The notes under the pieces were generated by a model. It saw nothing but the letters and a program-made list of their open reading frames with translations, did no database searches and had not been told where the DNA came from. A program made the translations under genes and the position numbers. Below, piece by piece: positions 44,637 to 52,841 of a stretch of DNA of 64,000 nucleotides (position 1 is the first letter of the stretch; every line of letters begins with the position of its first letter). This stretch comes from Frankia sp. AgB1.9. GTDB lineage: Bacteria > Actinomycetota > Actinomycetes > Frankiales > Frankiaceae. Location of the stretch: NCBI RefSeq assembly GCF_016786355.1, contig NZ_JADWYX010000019.1:463-64462 (forward strand), read 5' to 3'.

Positions 44637-45878
44637 GTGGAGACTCCTTCCGGAAGCGTGATCGACGGTGCCGGTGGCCGGCCGCGGGGTGGGCCGCTCG
44701 CTGGCGTGCGGGTGGTGGAGCTCGCGGGACGCGGGCCGGGGCCGTTCGGCGTGATGGTGCTCGCGGATCTCGGCGCCGAGGTCGTCCGGGTGGCCCGGGT
44801 CGAGGACGTCGCGACCGGGGACGACGAGAGCGCCACCGAGCGAGCGTTGCGCGGGCATCGGCGTCACGACCTGGTGACCCGCGGGCGGCCGTCGGTAGCG
44901 CTCGACCTGAAGCATCCGGACGGGGTCGCGGCGGCCTTGCGGCTCATCGACGGAGCCGACGTCGTGGTCGAGGGTTTCCGGCCCGGCGTCGCCGAGCGGC
45001 TCGGGCTGGGCCCGGATCTCTGCCTGGACCGCAACCCGCGCCTGGTGTACGCGCGGATGACCGGGTTCGGGCAGGACGGGCCGTACGCCCGCAGCCCCGG
45101 CCACGACATCAACTATGTGGCATTGGCGGGCGCGCTGGAACCGCTGCGCCGGTCCGGGCAGCCACCGGCACCGCCGCTCAACCTGCTCGGTGACTACGGC
45201 GGCGGCGGCATGCTGCTGGTCGTCGGGGTGCTGGCCGCGCTGGTCGAGCGGGCCGTCTCGGGACGCGGCCAGGTCGTCGACGCGGCGATGGTCGACGGCG
45301 TCGCGCTGCTGACCACGCTGCTGCACGGGATGCGCGCCGAGGGCAGCTGGTCGGACGACCCCGGGCAGAACATCCTGGGTCTGGCCGCGCCGTTCTACAA
45401 CGTCTACGAGACCGCCGACGGCCGGCACGTCGCGGTCGGCGCCGGCGAGCACCAGTTCTACTCCCGGCTCCTGGGGCTCATCGGCCTCGACGACGAAGCC
45501 GAGGCGGAGCTGGTCCGCGGGCAGAGCGACCCGGCTACCTGGCCGGCCGCGCGGGACCAACTCGCCGGCGTCTTCCGGACCAGGACGCTGGACGAGTGGT
45601 CGAAGCTGCTCGAAAGCACCGACACCTGCTTCACGCCGATACTGACGCCCGCCGAGGCGGCCCACCACCCGCACAACCTCGCCCGCGGGACCTTCGTTGA
45701 TGTCGACGGCGTCGTGCAGCCGGCGCCGGCTCCGCGGTTCAGCCGCACGCCTTCCGGGCCGGTCAGTCCGCCGGCCGCGGCGGGCGAGCACACCCGAAAG
45801 GCCCTGCTGGCCTGGGGCTTCTCCGACGCGGAGATCGCCGGACTGCTCACCAGCGGCGCCGCCCGCCAAGCCCCGTAG
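44637..45878 (+). CDS. Class III CoA-transferase, AMACR-like
   Basis: A 413-aa CaiB/BaiF protein with GVRVVELAGRGPGPFGVMVLADLGAEV, ARMTGFGQDGPYARSPGHDINYVAL and the active-site LLGDYGGGGMLL with its Asp. It looks like the AMACR-like protein at 28362-29480 (shared DGPYA...DINYVALAG and HNxxRGTF near the C-terminus), so the two are paralogues. The start GTG 44637 lies only 7 nt after the operator-like site, so the transcript may be leaderless. An in-frame GTG at 44658 has a ribosome-like GGAAG too close to use. Confidence 0.9.
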   Translation: METPSGSVIDGAGGRPRGGPLAGVRVVELAGRGPGPFGVMVLADLGAEVVRVARVEDVATGDDESATERALRGHRRHDLVTRGRPSVALDLKHPDGVAAALRLIDGADVVVEGFRPGVAERLGLGPDLCLDRNPRLVYARMTGFGQDGPYARSPGHDINYVALAGALEPLRRSGQPPAPPLNLLGDYGGGGMLLVVGVLAALVERAVSGRGQVVDAAMVDGVALLTTLLHGMRAEGSWSDDPGQNILGLAAPFYNVYETADGRHVAVGAGEHQFYSRLLGLIGLDDEAEAELVRGQSDPATWPAARDQLAGVFRTRTLDEWSKLLESTDTCFTPILTPAEAAHHPHNLARGTFVDVDGVVQPAPAPRFSRTPSGPVSPPAAAGEHTRKALLAWGFSDAEIAGLLTSGAARQAP

Positions 45879-45935
45879 GACGAAATCGCCGGGCGGGCCG
45901 GGATTCGAGAGACCGAATCCCGGCCCAGCCCTTCG

Positions 45936-47171
45936 CTAGTCGACGGGTGAGAGCCTCGGGCCCGGGGTGAAGGTGATCGGGACCTCCAGCGGCGCGCGGT
46001 TGTAGGTCGAGTGCCAGTGGATGTCGGCGTCCGGCGCCAGCCTGATGTCGCGCAGGCGGGAGACGATCTCCTCGACGGCGATGCGCAGGTTCATCCGGGC
46101 CAGGTTGGAACCGGCGCAGCGGTGCGGGCCGGCTCCGAACGCGATGTGCCGATTGCGGGCGCGCTCTGGGTCGAACGTCTCCGGGTCCTCGAACTCGTTC
46201 TCGTCATGGTTGGCCGCGGCCCAGTACATGAGAACCTGTTCGCCCGCCTTGATCGGGCAGCCCCCGACCTCGGTGTCCTTCGTGGCGGTGCGTGCGACGC
46301 TGATGAACGAGCTGTCCAGGCGGATCAGCTCCTCGACCGCGTTGGTCAGCAGGTCGGGCCGGTTACGCAGCAACTCCGGGATCTCCGGGTGCGCGCAGAA
46401 CCGCAGCATCGCCATGCCGAGCACGCCGGCGGTGGTGTCGAGGCCGCCGAGAATGAGCAGGTGGATGGTGCCGATCGCCTCGATGTCGGTGATCGGCCGG
46501 CCCTCGATCTCGGCGGCCAGCACGGCGTCGACGACATCGCCGCGCGGGCCGGTCCGGCGGCGCTCGGTGATCAGCTCAGAAATCCAGCCGGCCAGCTTGA
46601 ACAGGGCGTCGCGCGCCTCGGGCACCGGCTTGGAGGTCAGCATCGCCCATTCGTTGACCTGGGCGAGGTCCTCCTTCGGCGCGTGCAGGGCGAAGTCGAA
46701 GAACGACAGCCCCGGCAACTGGCGGGCGAACGCGTCCATGAACTCGCACTCGCCGCGCTCGATGAAATCGTCGATCAGCCGGTTGACCAGGTCGCGGGTG
46801 ACCTTCTCCCATTCCGCGACGACGACCGGCCGGAAGTATGGATTGATGACGCGGCGGAACTCACGCTGCAGCGGCGGGTCGATCGTGACCGGAAGAATCG
46901 TGTGCTTCTCGGTCTGCGCGATCGTGATGCCCTGCGCGGAGGAGAACGTCTCCCAGTCCTGCGCGACGCCGAGTACCTCTTCGTAGCCGGTCGCCACCCA
47001 GAACCCGCCGTACTGGTCGCTGTGCGTGACAGGACAGCGCGACCGGGTCCGGGCCAGCGTCGGGTGGAAGTCGTTGGCCAGCTCGGTCGACTGGTGGTCG
47101 AAGTGGTGCTCGACCCAGGCATCGTCGATCGTCGTGCCAACCGGGTCAGCGGACGCTGCCGTCGTGTCCAT
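45936..47171 (-). CDS. Cytochrome P450
   Basis: A 411-aa P450 with ILGGLDTTAG (GGLDTT at 242-247) in the I-helix including the acid and Thr, ExxR pair Glu281/Arg284, and heme loop AFGAGPHRCAGSNLARM with Cys352. Motif positions are identical to the paralogue at 42211-43425. ATG 47171 has GAGG seven nt upstream, and extension to 47228 is not needed. A CTCACTTA half-site lies 70 nt upstream. The gene is convergent with the CoA-transferase. Confidence 0.93.
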   Translation of the reverse strand: MDTTAASADPVGTTIDDAWVEHHFDHQSTELANDFHPTLARTRSRCPVTHSDQYGGFWVATGYEEVLGVAQDWETFSSAQGITIAQTEKHTILPVTIDPPLQREFRRVINPYFRPVVVAEWEKVTRDLVNRLIDDFIERGECEFMDAFARQLPGLSFFDFALHAPKEDLAQVNEWAMLTSKPVPEARDALFKLAGWISELITERRRTGPRGDVVDAVLAAEIEGRPITDIEAIGTIHLLILGGLDTTAGVLGMAMLRFCAHPEIPELLRNRPDLLTNAVEELIRLDSSFISVARTATKDTEVGGCPIKAGEQVLMYWAAANHDENEFEDPETFDPERARNRHIAFGAGPHRCAGSNLARMNLRIAVEEIVSRLRDIRLAPDADIHWHSTYNRAPLEVPITFTPGPRLSPVD

Positions 47172-47238
47172 CAGGTACCTCACGCTCACGTACGCGGTCA
47201 TACCGACCGAGGCGGGCCATCTGGGCACAGAATAGCAA

Positions 47239-47251
47239 TAAGTGAGCCCTC
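47239..47251. promoter_or_regulatory. Operator-like half-site before the P450
   Basis: On the minus strand it reads GAGGGCTCACTTA, which matches the right half of the shared motif. It lies about 70 nt before the P450 start. Confidence 0.4.
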
Positions 47252-47280
47252 GTTCATTTCTCGTCGTCGGCGGTCTCGGG

Positions 47281-47736
47281 TTACCGTCCGGGCCCGGAGT
47301 TCATAGAGACCTCGACGCCACACTGGTCCAGCGTTTCGAGCAGGGCCTTGGTGTCGTGGATGTAGGCCTCGATCTCGACGATCTGGCCGCCGCGAATCCG
47401 GATCATGTCGATCATGGGCAGGACCACCGAGCGGCCGGTGGCGCGGGCCGTCCACCGGATGACGATCCGCAGGGCGAACAGGTCAGGCGCGCACCGCCAG
47501 TACTCGGTGGCCTCGATGCGCTGGTCCCAGTGGGCCCGCATGCCGGCCTGGACCGCGCGGAACGCGGCGAGGCCCCGATGCACACCACCATGCGGCAGCG
47601 ACTCGGGCTCGACCAGCACGATGTCGTCGGCGAACACCGTCGCCCAACGCTCGGCGGTCGCCGGGTCGCTCATCGCGTCCGGGCGCCAGGACGCGGCGAG
47701 CACCTCCATCACCTCGGCCGGCGTCAGCTCCGTCAC
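47281..47736 (-). CDS. SnoaL/NTF2-fold protein
   Basis: A 151-aa protein of the NTF2-like superfamily (LTPAEVMEVLAASWRPDAMSDPATAERWATVFADDIVLVEP, then RIVIRWTARATGRSVVLPMIDMIRIRGGQIVEIEAYIHD). SnoaL-like proteins catalyse cyclisation or isomerisation, and the beta subunits of ring-hydroxylating oxygenases share this fold. GTG 47736 has GGAGG four nt upstream. It is the last gene of a minus-strand run that includes a Rieske oxygenase, which makes a partner role plausible. Confidence 0.8.
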   Translation of the reverse strand: MTELTPAEVMEVLAASWRPDAMSDPATAERWATVFADDIVLVEPESLPHGGVHRGLAAFRAVQAGMRAHWDQRIEATEYWRCAPDLFALRIVIRWTARATGRSVVLPMIDMIRIRGGQIVEIEAYIHDTKALLETLDQCGVEVSMNSGPGR

Positions 47737-47884
47737 GAGACCTCCAGAAACACAGCTCAGCATCTCCGCTTCGCTCCGTCCGCCGCGCGTTCCGGCTCCG
47801 ACCTCGCTGCGCTCGCAGACCTCCCAGATCGCCTCCGGCGATCCGGCAGGGACCCCGGAACCCTCCTCGAGCGTCCTCCTGCGC

Positions 47885-48676
47885 TCAGCCCAGAAAGAAC
47901 TTGCCGCCGTCGTAGGAGATGGTCTGGCCGGTCATGTAGCGGGAGGCCTCGCTCGCGAGGAAGACCACCGGGCCCGCCACGTCGTCCTCGGTCGCGACGC
48001 GCTGGATGAGCTGGAGGCCGAACTCCGGCGTCCCGGTCATCTGCTCCTCACGTTCCAGCACGCCCAGCGAGATCGCCTCGGCCGCCATCGAGCCGACGGA
48101 CAGCGCGTTCACCCGGATGCCCAGCGGGGCGAGCTCCTTGGCCAGCGACTTCGTCATCGCGATGACGGCGCCGCGGGCGGTCCCGTAGTCCAGCCAGTTG
48201 CGCACTCCGTACGCGGCCGACGAGGTGTGGTTGACGATGGCCGGCGCCGGCGACTTCGCGAGCTCGGGGACCGCCGCCTTGCAGAGCAGGAACGTGCCGC
48301 GGACCATCACCGCCATCGTCGTGTCCCAGTGCTCGACGCTCAGCTCCGCGAGCGCCGTGTACTTCGTGTCCCGGTAACGGTTCGGGTTGTTGACCAGCAC
48401 GTCGAGACGGCCGAACGTCTCGACGGCGAACGCGACGGCCGCCCGCGCGCTGGCCTCGTCGGTCACGTCGAGGAGAAAGAACCGGGCGACGCCGCCGTCC
48501 TTCTCGATGAGGCCGACGGTCTCCTGGCCCGCGTCCGGAAACTGGTCGGCGACGACGACGTGCGCGCCCGCGGCGGCCAGTGCGCGGGCATAGCCACGAC
48601 CGGCCGCCTGCGCCGCGCCGGTGACGAGCGCGACCCGCCCGGCGAGCGGGCCGGCCGGCCTGACGCCGTCGGTCAT
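47885..48676 (-). CDS. SDR family oxidoreductase
   Basis: A 263-aa SDR with TGAAQAAGRGYARALAAAGA, NNPNRYRDTKYTAL in place of the usual NNAG, NHTSSAAYG with the catalytic Ser and a YGTARGAVIAM segment at the Tyr position. Here the usual Lys of YxxxK is Arg. The C-terminal TGQTISYDGGKFFLG is standard. The YxxxR substitution could weaken or change activity. It overlaps the Rieske gene by 4 nt, so it may dehydrogenate the diol or alcohol made by that oxygenase. Confidence 0.85.
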   Translation of the reverse strand: MTDGVRPAGPLAGRVALVTGAAQAAGRGYARALAAAGAHVVVADQFPDAGQETVGLIEKDGGVARFFLLDVTDEASARAAVAFAVETFGRLDVLVNNPNRYRDTKYTALAELSVEHWDTTMAVMVRGTFLLCKAAVPELAKSPAPAIVNHTSSAAYGVRNWLDYGTARGAVIAMTKSLAKELAPLGIRVNALSVGSMAAEAISLGVLEREEQMTGTPEFGLQLIQRVATEDDVAGPVVFLASEASRYMTGQTISYDGGKFFLG

Positions 48677-49839
48677 TCCGGAGCCTCTGCGAGGACGCGG
48701 CGCAGGGTGCGCGCCATGTGCTGCATCACCGGCTCGTTGCGGCCGAACACCAGGGTCTTCGGGACGAACGGCGAGCGCAGCCCGAGGCCCGCGCGGGTGG
48801 CCATCTCGTAGTCCTCCTTGTCGACGACGGTCTGGCAGGCCCAGCGGACCGCCTCCTCCAGCTCCTTCGCCTCCTGGTCGGACGCGGGCAGCTCGCGGCG
48901 GTAGGCGTAGTGCAGCGCGACCGTCTCGTGCAGGCTCTCCCCCGGATAGATCGTGAAGATCTCCAGCCGGTCACCGACCACCGAGAAGCTCAGGTTCGGG
49001 AAAAGCCGGTAGTTGAGGTTGATCTGACCGTCGTCGACCGGGCGCCAGTCCTCTTCCGGGGTCTCCCGCAGCTTGTCGACGGTGCGCATCGTCGACGTCA
49101 TCAGCGCGTGGTCGCCGTAGAAGTCCGCGACCGAGGTGTTGCTGTAGACCAGCGGGCCGGCGGTCGCGCGGTGCAATTGGGCGAAGTGGTAAGTCTCGCA
49201 GTGGGTGCCCCAGACGACCTTCCAGTTCGTCGCCACGGGGTGCCGGTGGGTCGCGGCGATCGAGTGCCAGCTCTCGAAGCCGAAGGACGCGAAATGCTCG
49301 TCGAGACCGCCGAAGTACTCCTCCAGCGAGAACCGCGCGTCCGGATGCGCCGCCGCGAAGATCAGGCCGTGGCGTTCCTGTACCGGCAGCTCGATCAGCC
49401 CACGGTCCTCCCGGCGCAGGTCGTTGAAGCCCTCGGACCCGGGCAGGCCGACGAGCTTTCCCTCCAGGCTGTACGACCAGGCGTGGAACGGGCAGGTGAA
49501 CCGGCGGGCGGTGCCGCGCCCCGGTTCGACGACCCGGACACCGCGGTGCTGGCACATGTTCAGGAAGGCGCGAACCCGGCCGTCGTCGTCCCGCGTCAGG
49601 AGCATCGGCGTGCCGGTCGCGTCGAACGTCAGCCACGACTCCGGTTCGGGCAGGTCGCCGCTGAGGCCGACGAACATCGGGTACCGGCTGAACACCAGGC
49701 GTCGTTCCCGCTCGAACTGCTCCGGCGAGCGGTATCCGTCGAGCGGTTCCTCCATAGTGTGTTCGGCCAGGTCGGTGGTCCGCCGGTCGATCAGGTCCAG
49801 CGTGCGCCGGCCTAACTCCCGCTGCATCTCCACGTTCAT
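48673..49839 (-). CDS. Rieske-type oxygenase, alpha subunit
   Basis: A 388-aa Rieske non-heme iron oxygenase. The [2Fe-2S] ligands are Cys96, His98, Cys116 and His119 (MCQHRG...CPFHAW). The mononuclear iron site has His218 and His223 (CETYHFAQLH) after NWK at 205-207. It hydroxylates or dihydroxylates a ring or demethylates an ether, taking electrons from a separate reductase that is not in the window. Motif spacing and the N-terminal RTLDLIDRRTTDLAEHTMEE match the second Rieske enzyme at 60182-61351, so they are paralogues. GGAGC lies just before ATG 49839. Confidence 0.93.
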   Translation of the reverse strand: MNVEMQRELGRRTLDLIDRRTTDLAEHTMEEPLDGYRSPEQFERERRLVFSRYPMFVGLSGDLPEPESWLTFDATGTPMLLTRDDDGRVRAFLNMCQHRGVRVVEPGRGTARRFTCPFHAWSYSLEGKLVGLPGSEGFNDLRREDRGLIELPVQERHGLIFAAAHPDARFSLEEYFGGLDEHFASFGFESWHSIAATHRHPVATNWKVVWGTHCETYHFAQLHRATAGPLVYSNTSVADFYGDHALMTSTMRTVDKLRETPEEDWRPVDDGQINLNYRLFPNLSFSVVGDRLEIFTIYPGESLHETVALHYAYRRELPASDQEAKELEEAVRWACQTVVDKEDYEMATRAGLGLRSPFVPKTLVFGRNEPVMQHMARTLRRVLAEAPE

Positions 49840-49846
49840 GTCAGGT

Positions 49847-49907
49847 GCTCCGTCATGCCGTCTGCTCACATGCCGTCTGCTCAGTCATGCCGTGTGCTCC
49901 GTTCAGG
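49847..49907. repeat. 15-17 bp tandem repeat, about four units
   Basis: Units GCTCCGTCATGCCGTCT, GCTCACATGCCGTCT and GCTCAGTCATGCCGTGT follow one another, then a partial fourth. They run from just upstream of the Rieske gene into the last codons of the amidohydrolase at 49903. Confidence 0.7.
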
Positions 49908-51363
49908 CCGACGCCAGTTGTGATGCGGCGACACGGTCGGCCGCCTGGATGCGTTCCGCGTCCGCCGCGACGGCCGTTCCAGCGAAGAACGCGGTCGACG
50001 CGCCGCCGTAGAACCGCACCGCGTTCACACCCGCGAACTCCTCGAACTGGGCCGGCGTGAGAATGCCGTCCTCGACGAGCTCGTAGGCCTCCAGCAGCGG
50101 GTGGGTGAACGACGGGACGTCCCAGTGGCCGAGGTCGGAGCCCATCATCGGGCGCAGCTGGGCGCCGAGCGGGTTCACCCGCCGGTCGTAGGCGAGGCCG
50201 ACGAGCGGGTCGTCGCCCTCGCAGCCCCAGTAGAAGCCGCGGCAGAACTGGTCCCGGATCTCCTCGACGCTGCTGACCCCGCTGGCCGCGAAGTCGTCCA
50301 CCTGGCCGTCTGGGGCGTTGACGCCGGGAATCAGCTGCTCCGGGGCGAACCGGGTGAGCGCGGGCGCGTGCTGCTTTGCCAGCCGGGCGAGCTGGGCGGC
50401 GTCGAACCTGGCCGGGTCGAGCCGGCCGAGGCCGTTCTTCCCGCGTTTCTCGAACCGGGAGACGAGGTCACCGAAGACCCGGACCCCGCCGGCGACGCCG
50501 CCCTCCAGCAGGGCGATCCGCAGGTCGGGAAAGCGACTGGTGACCCCGCCGAGGAACAGCGACTTCGCCGTGCCCTCGCCGACCGCGCCGAAATGCCCGG
50601 CCGCGTAGGAGTAGTTCGACGGCGAGAAATGACCGGTGAACCGGAAACCCGACGAGTGGCAGGACAGCGGTATGTCGAGCTCGACGGCCTTCGCCCAGAA
50701 CGGGTCGTAGTCGTAGTCGCTGTCCAGACCGAAGTTGTCGATCCGCTGCAGCCGGGACCGGTACTCGGCCGGCGCGTCGGCGAAGGCCGGGATCGGGCGC
50801 CACACGAACGACGGCATCAACGCGGCCCGCAGGCCGAGCGAGACGGCATGCTCCAGCGCCGCGATCCCCTCGTCCGGGGTGTGCGCGGGAATGAGCGCGA
50901 CCGGGGCCAGCCTGTCCCGGTAGGCGGCATAGGCCTGCGCGACGTACTCGTTGTAGAGCCTGGCCAGGCCGACCCGGGTCTCCTCGCGTTCCATTCCCAG
51001 CAGCACCATGCCGCGGGACGGATAGACCACCGCGAAGTCGATCCCGGCCTCGCCGAGCCGCTCGTGGTACAGCGACGGCATGGCGACGGTCGCGTAGTCG
51101 AGGGTGTCGCTCGGCGTCCACCAGACCGGCCGCGCCGAGAGATGCAGCCGCCGGCGCTCGGCGAGCGCTGGAACGTGCTCGCCCGCGCCGTCCGCAAGGC
51201 CGACGGCCCGCACGGCCGGGTCGTCCAGCAGGTGCCCGCCGCCGTTGTCCCGGACGAACTCGGCGAACGCGACGCTGATCTCGACGTGGTGGGCGTCGGC
51301 GTCGATGACGACGTGGCCGAGCGACTCCCGCACCTTCCGGGCGCTGCCCTCGTGGCCGGTCAC
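49903..51363 (-). CDS. Amidohydrolase family 2 metal-dependent hydrolase
   Basis: A 486-aa TIM-barrel amidohydrolase with HVVIDADAHHVE at the N-terminus (the metal-site variant seen in this subfamily), SLFLGGVTSRFPDLRIALLEGGVAGG, and MGSDLGHWDVPSFTHPL with the catalytic Asp near the end. It is longer than its relatives because of loops after the barrel. GTG 51363 overlaps the stop of the SnoaL gene (GTGA). Probably decarboxylates or hydrolyses an acid made by the Rieske/P450 steps. Its 3' end is part of a tandem repeat. Confidence 0.87.
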   Translation of the reverse strand: MTGHEGSARKVRESLGHVVIDADAHHVEISVAFAEFVRDNGGGHLLDDPAVRAVGLADGAGEHVPALAERRRLHLSARPVWWTPSDTLDYATVAMPSLYHERLGEAGIDFAVVYPSRGMVLLGMEREETRVGLARLYNEYVAQAYAAYRDRLAPVALIPAHTPDEGIAALEHAVSLGLRAALMPSFVWRPIPAFADAPAEYRSRLQRIDNFGLDSDYDYDPFWAKAVELDIPLSCHSSGFRFTGHFSPSNYSYAAGHFGAVGEGTAKSLFLGGVTSRFPDLRIALLEGGVAGGVRVFGDLVSRFEKRGKNGLGRLDPARFDAAQLARLAKQHAPALTRFAPEQLIPGVNAPDGQVDDFAASGVSSVEEIRDQFCRGFYWGCEGDDPLVGLAYDRRVNPLGAQLRPMMGSDLGHWDVPSFTHPLLEAYELVEDGILTPAQFEEFAGVNAVRFYGGASTAFFAGTAVAADAERIQAADRVAASQLASA

Positions 51364-51728
51364 TGCTCGGGGCTTTCGATGAACACGAGCATCGTGGCGA
51401 TCTTCCCGTTCTCGATCCGGATGAGGTCGCAGCCGATCGCGGTGGTGGTCGGGAACGTCCAGCGGACGAATCCCCGGCTCCAGCCGTGGTGCGTCTCGGG
51501 CGGGCGGGCAAGCGTGACGGTGACCCCGGCGGGCCAGTCGGCGGTGTACGCGGTGACGTGCTCGGCGAGGGCCTGGCGGCCGCGGACCACCGGCCGCTCG
51601 TCCGGCGGGATGAACTCGACGTCGGCGGTACAGCAGGCGGTGAACCGACGCAGCCGCTCGGCCGGGTCCTTGGTCACCCAGGCGGCGCCCCACTCGGCGA
51701 ACAGCTCCTGCGCGGTCAGGCCGGCCAC
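51360..51728 (-). CDS. SnoaL/NTF2-fold protein
   Basis: A 122-aa NTF2-like protein (LTAQELFAEWGAAWVTKDPAERLRRFTACCTADVEFIPPDERPVVRGRQALAEHVTAY, then HHGWSRGFVRWTFPTTTAIGCDLIRIENGKIATMLVFIE). Length is on the small side for SnoaL-like isomerases. It overlaps the amidohydrolase by 4 nt and is 4 nt from the SDR, so all three are made as one set. Enzymatic role is not determinable. Confidence 0.8.
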   Translation of the reverse strand: MAGLTAQELFAEWGAAWVTKDPAERLRRFTACCTADVEFIPPDERPVVRGRQALAEHVTAYTADWPAGVTVTLARPPETHHGWSRGFVRWTFPTTTAIGCDLIRIENGKIATMLVFIESPEQ

Positions 51729-51732
51729 GCCG

Positions 51733-52599
51733 TCAGCCCGCCTGGCGCTGACGCAGGGACGCCATCGCGACCGCCGGCAGCGTCACGCTGGCGCCGCCGT
51801 CCGCGGCGAGCACCTGGCCGGAGATCCAGCTCGACTCGTCGCTGGCGAAGAACAGCGCGGCGTAGGCGATGTCCCAGCCGGTGCCGTGAGTGACGGTACC
51901 GAGCGGCAGGACGGCGGCCGCGGTCTTCTGGATCTCGCCGAGGTCCTGCCCGAGCTTCTCGGCGGCGCCCTGGGTACGCGGCGTCTGCACGGAGCCGGGG
52001 ACGACGACGTTGACCCGGATGCCCTGCGGCCCGTGCGCGGCGGCCATCTCCTGGGACAGCGAGATCATGCCGCCCTTGGCCGCCGAGTAGGCGGCGAAGC
52101 CGATCGCCCGCAGCGCGCCGATCGAGGAGATGTTGACGATCGACCCGCCGCCCGTCGCGGCCATCGCCGGGATGGCGAACCGGGAGACCTGGTAGACCGA
52201 CTTGAGGTTGATCCGCAGCAGGTCGTCCCAGGTGTCTTCGGCCGTGTCGAGGATGCTGCCGGGTCGGGAGACGCCGACGTTGTTGACCAGCACGTCGAGC
52301 CGGCCGAACGTGTCGAGCGCCGCCTGGGTGAACCGCTCGGCGTCGGCCGCGACCGTGACGTCGCCGGCGACGACGACCCCCGCCCCACCAAGTTGCTCGA
52401 TCTCCTTGCGGGTGACCTCGGCGCGGTCGGGCTCGTTGTCGACGAGCACGACCGAGGCGCCGTGGCGGGCCAGCAGCAGGGCGGTCGCCTTGCCGGTGCC
52501 GACGCCCGGCCCCGGCACCTGGCCGCCGCCGGTCACGATCGCCACCTTGCCGGCGACCCGGCCCTCGCCGCCGGTCGACCGTCCCTCGGGAGCCGCCAT
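51733..52599 (-). CDS. SDR family oxidoreductase with enlarged glycine loop
   Basis: A 288-aa SDR. The cofactor loop TGGGQVPGPGVGTGKA carries the same enlargement as the SDR at 15739-16575. Other elements are NNVGVSRPGS, NISSIGALRAIGFAAYSAAK with catalytic Ser, Tyr and Lys, and a C-terminal SGQVLAADGGASVTLP. It is 2 nt from the lipoyl gene and 4 nt from the SnoaL gene, in a translationally linked run. Likely a dehydrogenase for a secondary alcohol intermediate. Confidence 0.88.
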   Translation of the reverse strand: MAAPEGRSTGGEGRVAGKVAIVTGGGQVPGPGVGTGKATALLLARHGASVVLVDNEPDRAEVTRKEIEQLGGAGVVVAGDVTVAADAERFTQAALDTFGRLDVLVNNVGVSRPGSILDTAEDTWDDLLRINLKSVYQVSRFAIPAMAATGGGSIVNISSIGALRAIGFAAYSAAKGGMISLSQEMAAAHGPQGIRVNVVVPGSVQTPRTQGAAEKLGQDLGEIQKTAAAVLPLGTVTHGTGWDIAYAALFFASDESSWISGQVLAADGGASVTLPAVAMASLRQRQAG

Positions 52600-52601
52600 C
52601 G

Positions 52602-52841
52602 TCAGTCTCCTTCGATGAGCGCGAGCGCCGTGAAGACCGGCACGGTCTCCTCCGGCTGGACCAGGATCTTCGACAGCACGCCGGTCGCCGGGGCGACGAC
52701 GACGACGGTGGTCTTCTCCGCCTCGACCTCGGCTATCTCCTCGTCCTCGGTGACCGCGTCGCCCTCGTTCTTGAACCAGGCCAGCACGGTGCCCTCGGTC
52801 ATCCCCATGCCGAACTGGGGCAGGTTCACCTCGGTGGTCAT
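52602..52841 (-). CDS. Stand-alone lipoyl/biotinyl domain protein
   Basis: A 79-aa protein consisting of one lipoyl-type domain (VNLPQFGMGMTEGTVLAWF, then DEEIAEVEAEKTTVVVVAPATGVL). Lys43 in AEKTT is the likely lipoylated residue. In normal 2-oxoacid dehydrogenases this domain is the head of E2 and is followed by a peripheral-subunit-binding and an acyltransferase domain; neither is present here. It overlaps the E1-beta gene by 4 nt, so it is the carrier for that E1. The acyltransferase must come from elsewhere or not be used. Confidence 0.92.
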   Translation of the reverse strand: MTTEVNLPQFGMGMTEGTVLAWFKNEGDAVTEDEEIAEVEAEKTTVVVVAPATGVLSKILVQPEETVPVFTALALIEGD

